A stretch of 8,860 nt of DNA from NCBI GenBank assembly GCA_030042795.1, contig JASHYZ010000341.1, forward strand, positions 1-8,860, in the 5' to 3' direction. This stretch comes from Terriglobia bacterium. Lineage in GTDB: Bacteria > Acidobacteriota > Terriglobia > UBA7540. Position 1 is the stretch's first letter. Each line of letters begins with the position of its first letter. Of this stretch, positions 7,268 to 8,860 are shown in pieces. The translations under genes and the position numbers were made by a program. Below the pieces are notes generated by a model. The model searched no databases, was not told the DNA's origin, and worked only from the letters and a program-made list of their open reading frames with translations.

Positions 7268-7517
7268 CTAGTTGGATCTTAGAGCGTAGCCTTAAGAGCC
7301 CTGGCGAGTACCGCCACGGCCGAGGAGGCCTTTCCAAGCGAAGCCGGCGATGCCGCCAAGCGAACATAGGGGGTCGAAGCCTAAGACTCGTTTAGAATCA
7401 ACACGAGTGAAAAACGAAGCTGTCATGTTACTCATTAAGCTTAATTTAGCCCATAAAAAGCCGTCATATCATTGAAAGCATAAGACTTAGTTTAATATCT
7501 CAGACACTTGGTAAGCC
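7268..7517. other. Intergenic region upstream of the MHYT sensor gene, AT-rich in its right half
   Basis: No gene is supported here. Bases 7290-7370 are GC-rich with short hairpins such as GGCC/GGCC at about 7319-7331. From about 7385 the sequence becomes AT-rich. It holds an inverted repeat ACTCGT/ACGAGT (7386-7391, 7403-7408) and a perfect 12-bp palindrome, ATTAAGCTTAAT (7434-7445). It also has an imperfect direct repeat of about 21 bp starting with GC(C/A)TAAGACT at 7379 and again 100 bp later at 7479. A short match AAGC(T/C)GTCAT recurs at 7417 and 7458, 41 bp apart. A weak promoter may be TTGAAA (7472-7477) and TAATAT (7493-7498), but the 15-base spacer is short. The composition fits a promoter and regulator-binding zone for the gene at 7518. 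Confidence 0.5.
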
Positions 7518-8860
7518 ATGACCTTCACTGGCCTAACTTTGACGACTTCCTATGATCACCGGCTCGTAGCCCTCTCGGTCCTTATCGCGATCTGCGCTTC
7601 CTACGCCGCTCTGGACCTTGCCGCGCGCACCTCGGCGGCTCAAGGGAGATCCCGCATTGTCTGGCTCAGCGGCGGTGCCGTCGCTATGGGACTTGGCATC
7701 TGGTCGATGCACTACATCGGAATGCTGGCATTCATTTTGCCAGTTCCCGTGCTCTACGATCTCCCAACAGTTTTCCTTTCCTTCGTGGCCGCCGTATTCG
7801 CATCCGCCGTGGCGCTATGGGTGGTCAGCCAGAAGACGCTCACGCTGGCGCGGGCGGTGGCAGGCAGCATCATCATGGGCGCCGGCATCGCCGCCATGCA
7901 TTACATCGGGATGGCTGCCATGCGGCTGCCAGCCCGATGTCATTGGAATCTCTCCGTTGTCGCGCTGTCGGTGGTGATCGCCATCGTGGTTTCGCTGGTG
8001 GCGCTTTGGCTGGCCTTTCATTTTCGCGCCCACGGTCAAGAGGTAAGCCTGCTAAAGCTGACGAGCGCCGTGGTGATGGGTTTCGCCGTAGCCGGCATGC
8101 ATTATACGGGAATGGCCGCGGCAAGCTTCGCACCCGCGGCGGCCACAGACGTCTCGTACGCGATCGGGGTTTCCAGTCTTGGTGGACCCGGTATTGCTGC
8201 CGTAACAGCGATGGTGCTCGGCTTCGCGATCGCGGTGTCGGTGCGAGCCAAGTTGCGGAGCAGGGAGGAGCGCACGCGGCTGATCATTGAAACTGCCTTA
8301 GACGCGGTGATCACGATGGACGCGGCCGGCACGATCACGGGCTGGAACCCGGAGGCGGAGCGCACGTTTGGCTGGAGCTGCCAGGAAGCCCTGGGACGGC
8401 GAATGTCCGAAACCATAATCCCGCCGCAATACCGCGAGGCGCACGAGCAAGGCTTGCGCCACTTCCTTCAGTCCGGCGAAGGGCCGATTCTCGGCAAGCG
8501 CATTGAAATCACCGGCCTTCATCGTCAAGGACACGAATTCCCTGTGGAGCTCACTATTTCCGCTGGGCGCACCGGCAAGACGTACGCCTTTAGCGCCTTC
8601 GTGCGCGACATCAGCCAGCGTAAGCGGACGGGACAGAGGGCAGCCCTTGAGTATGTCACGACGCGCGTGCTCGCGGAGTCGTCCACCCTCGAGGACGCCG
8701 TGCCAAAGATCTTTAGGTCGGCTTGTGAGGTTCTGGGAGCCCAGCACGGGGCTTTCTGGACCGTGGACCGGGCTGAGAATAGCTTGCGGCACGTGGCGTC
8801 CTGGACTGAGGGTCTCGCCCTCACTGAGTTTGAAGCAGCCAGCCACGTCAGCCGCATGAA
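7518..8860 (+). CDS. MHYT-domain membrane sensor with PAS and GAF domains, 3' end outside window
   Basis: The frame is open from the ATG at 7518 to the window end (447 codons plus two bases). Residues of about 15-245 form a seven-helix MHYT domain. The signature appears three times, MHYIGM at 64-69, MHYIGM at 127-132 and MHYTGM at 194-199, each near a helix end. In this family the conserved Met and His residues are proposed to bind a metal, probably copper, and to sense a gas such as O2, CO or NO. A PAS domain follows at about 253-375 (DAVITMDAAGTITGWN, then AFVRDIS), and then a GAF-like start at about 385 (TLEDAVPKIF, VLGAQHGAFWTV). The output domain is missing; in relatives it is a histidine kinase or GGDEF/EAL module, and PAS plus GAF cannot decide between them. 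The start fits the family, whose N-termini usually begin just before the first helix (YDHRLVALSVLIA). The ribosome-binding site is weak (GGTAAG). Confidence 0.9.
   Translation, partial: MTFTGLTLTTSYDHRLVALSVLIAICASYAALDLAARTSAAQGRSRIVWLSGGAVAMGLGIWSMHYIGMLAFILPVPVLYDLPTVFLSFVAAVFASAVALWVVSQKTLTLARAVAGSIIMGAGIAAMHYIGMAAMRLPARCHWNLSVVALSVVIAIVVSLVALWLAFHFRAHGQEVSLLKLTSAVVMGFAVAGMHYTGMAAASFAPAAATDVSYAIGVSSLGGPGIAAVTAMVLGFAIAVSVRAKLRSREERTRLIIETALDAVITMDAAGTITGWNPEAERTFGWSCQEALGRRMSETIIPPQYREAHEQGLRHFLQSGEGPILGKRIEITGLHRQGHEFPVELTISAGRTGKTYAFSAFVRDISQRKRTGQRAALEYVTTRVLAESSTLEDAVPKIFRSACEVLGAQHGAFWTVDRAENSLRHVASWTEGLALTEFEAASHVSRM

Noticed and set aside
7290..7369. Possible tail of a decayed gene (frame ending at the TAG just before 7370)
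   Set aside because: The open stretch is only about 28 codons, has no start codon, and is closed by a stop just upstream. The evidence is insufficient for a pseudogene.

Overview
The window looks like chromosome from a moderately GC-rich, soil-type bacterium. Acidobacteriota is my best guess. It rests on style only: a secreted beta-helix protein ending in ASH / choice-of-anchor D repeats, next to large multi-PAS sensor kinases and long structured intergenic regions. No rRNA, tRNA or other taxonomic marker is present.

Layout. (1) Bases 1-2388, minus strand: the first 796 codons of a large exported protein that leaves the window at base 1. It has a signal peptide, a DUF1565-like start, a right-handed parallel beta-helix, an Ig-like domain, one complete ASH repeat and the start of a second. 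(2) Bases 2389-3224: a divergent intergenic region of more than 800 bp. It holds a 12-bp inverted repeat on the beta-helix side. On the other side lies a well-formed sigma70-type promoter with one palindrome over the -35 box and another over the -10 box, followed by a foldable leader. (3) Bases 3225-5936, plus strand: a 903-residue membrane hybrid histidine kinase (DUF4118, three PAS, HisKA, HATPase, receiver). (4) Bases 6030-6872, plus strand: a stand-alone class I SAM-dependent methyltransferase with a strong ribosome-binding site. (5) Bases 6873-7517: a 645-bp region with no convincing protein gene. It contains a near-consensus promoter (TTGACA, 17 nt, TATATA), four consecutive hairpins that may belong to a non-coding RNA, three 23-bp direct repeats spaced 40-41 bp apart, and an AT-rich stretch. 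(6) Bases 7518-8860, plus strand: the first 447 codons of a sensor with a seven-helix MHYT domain, then PAS and GAF domains, cut by the window end.

Functionally, two membrane sensor proteins flank a small methyltransferase, with an adhesin- or polysaccharide-associated secreted protein transcribed divergently. Nothing ties them into one pathway. Neither sensor has a response regulator gene beside it within the window, although the kinase carries its own receiver. I see no mobile element, CRISPR array, tRNA or rRNA. The least explained parts are the promoter at 3091-3125 and the structured, repeat-bearing region at 6907-7267.
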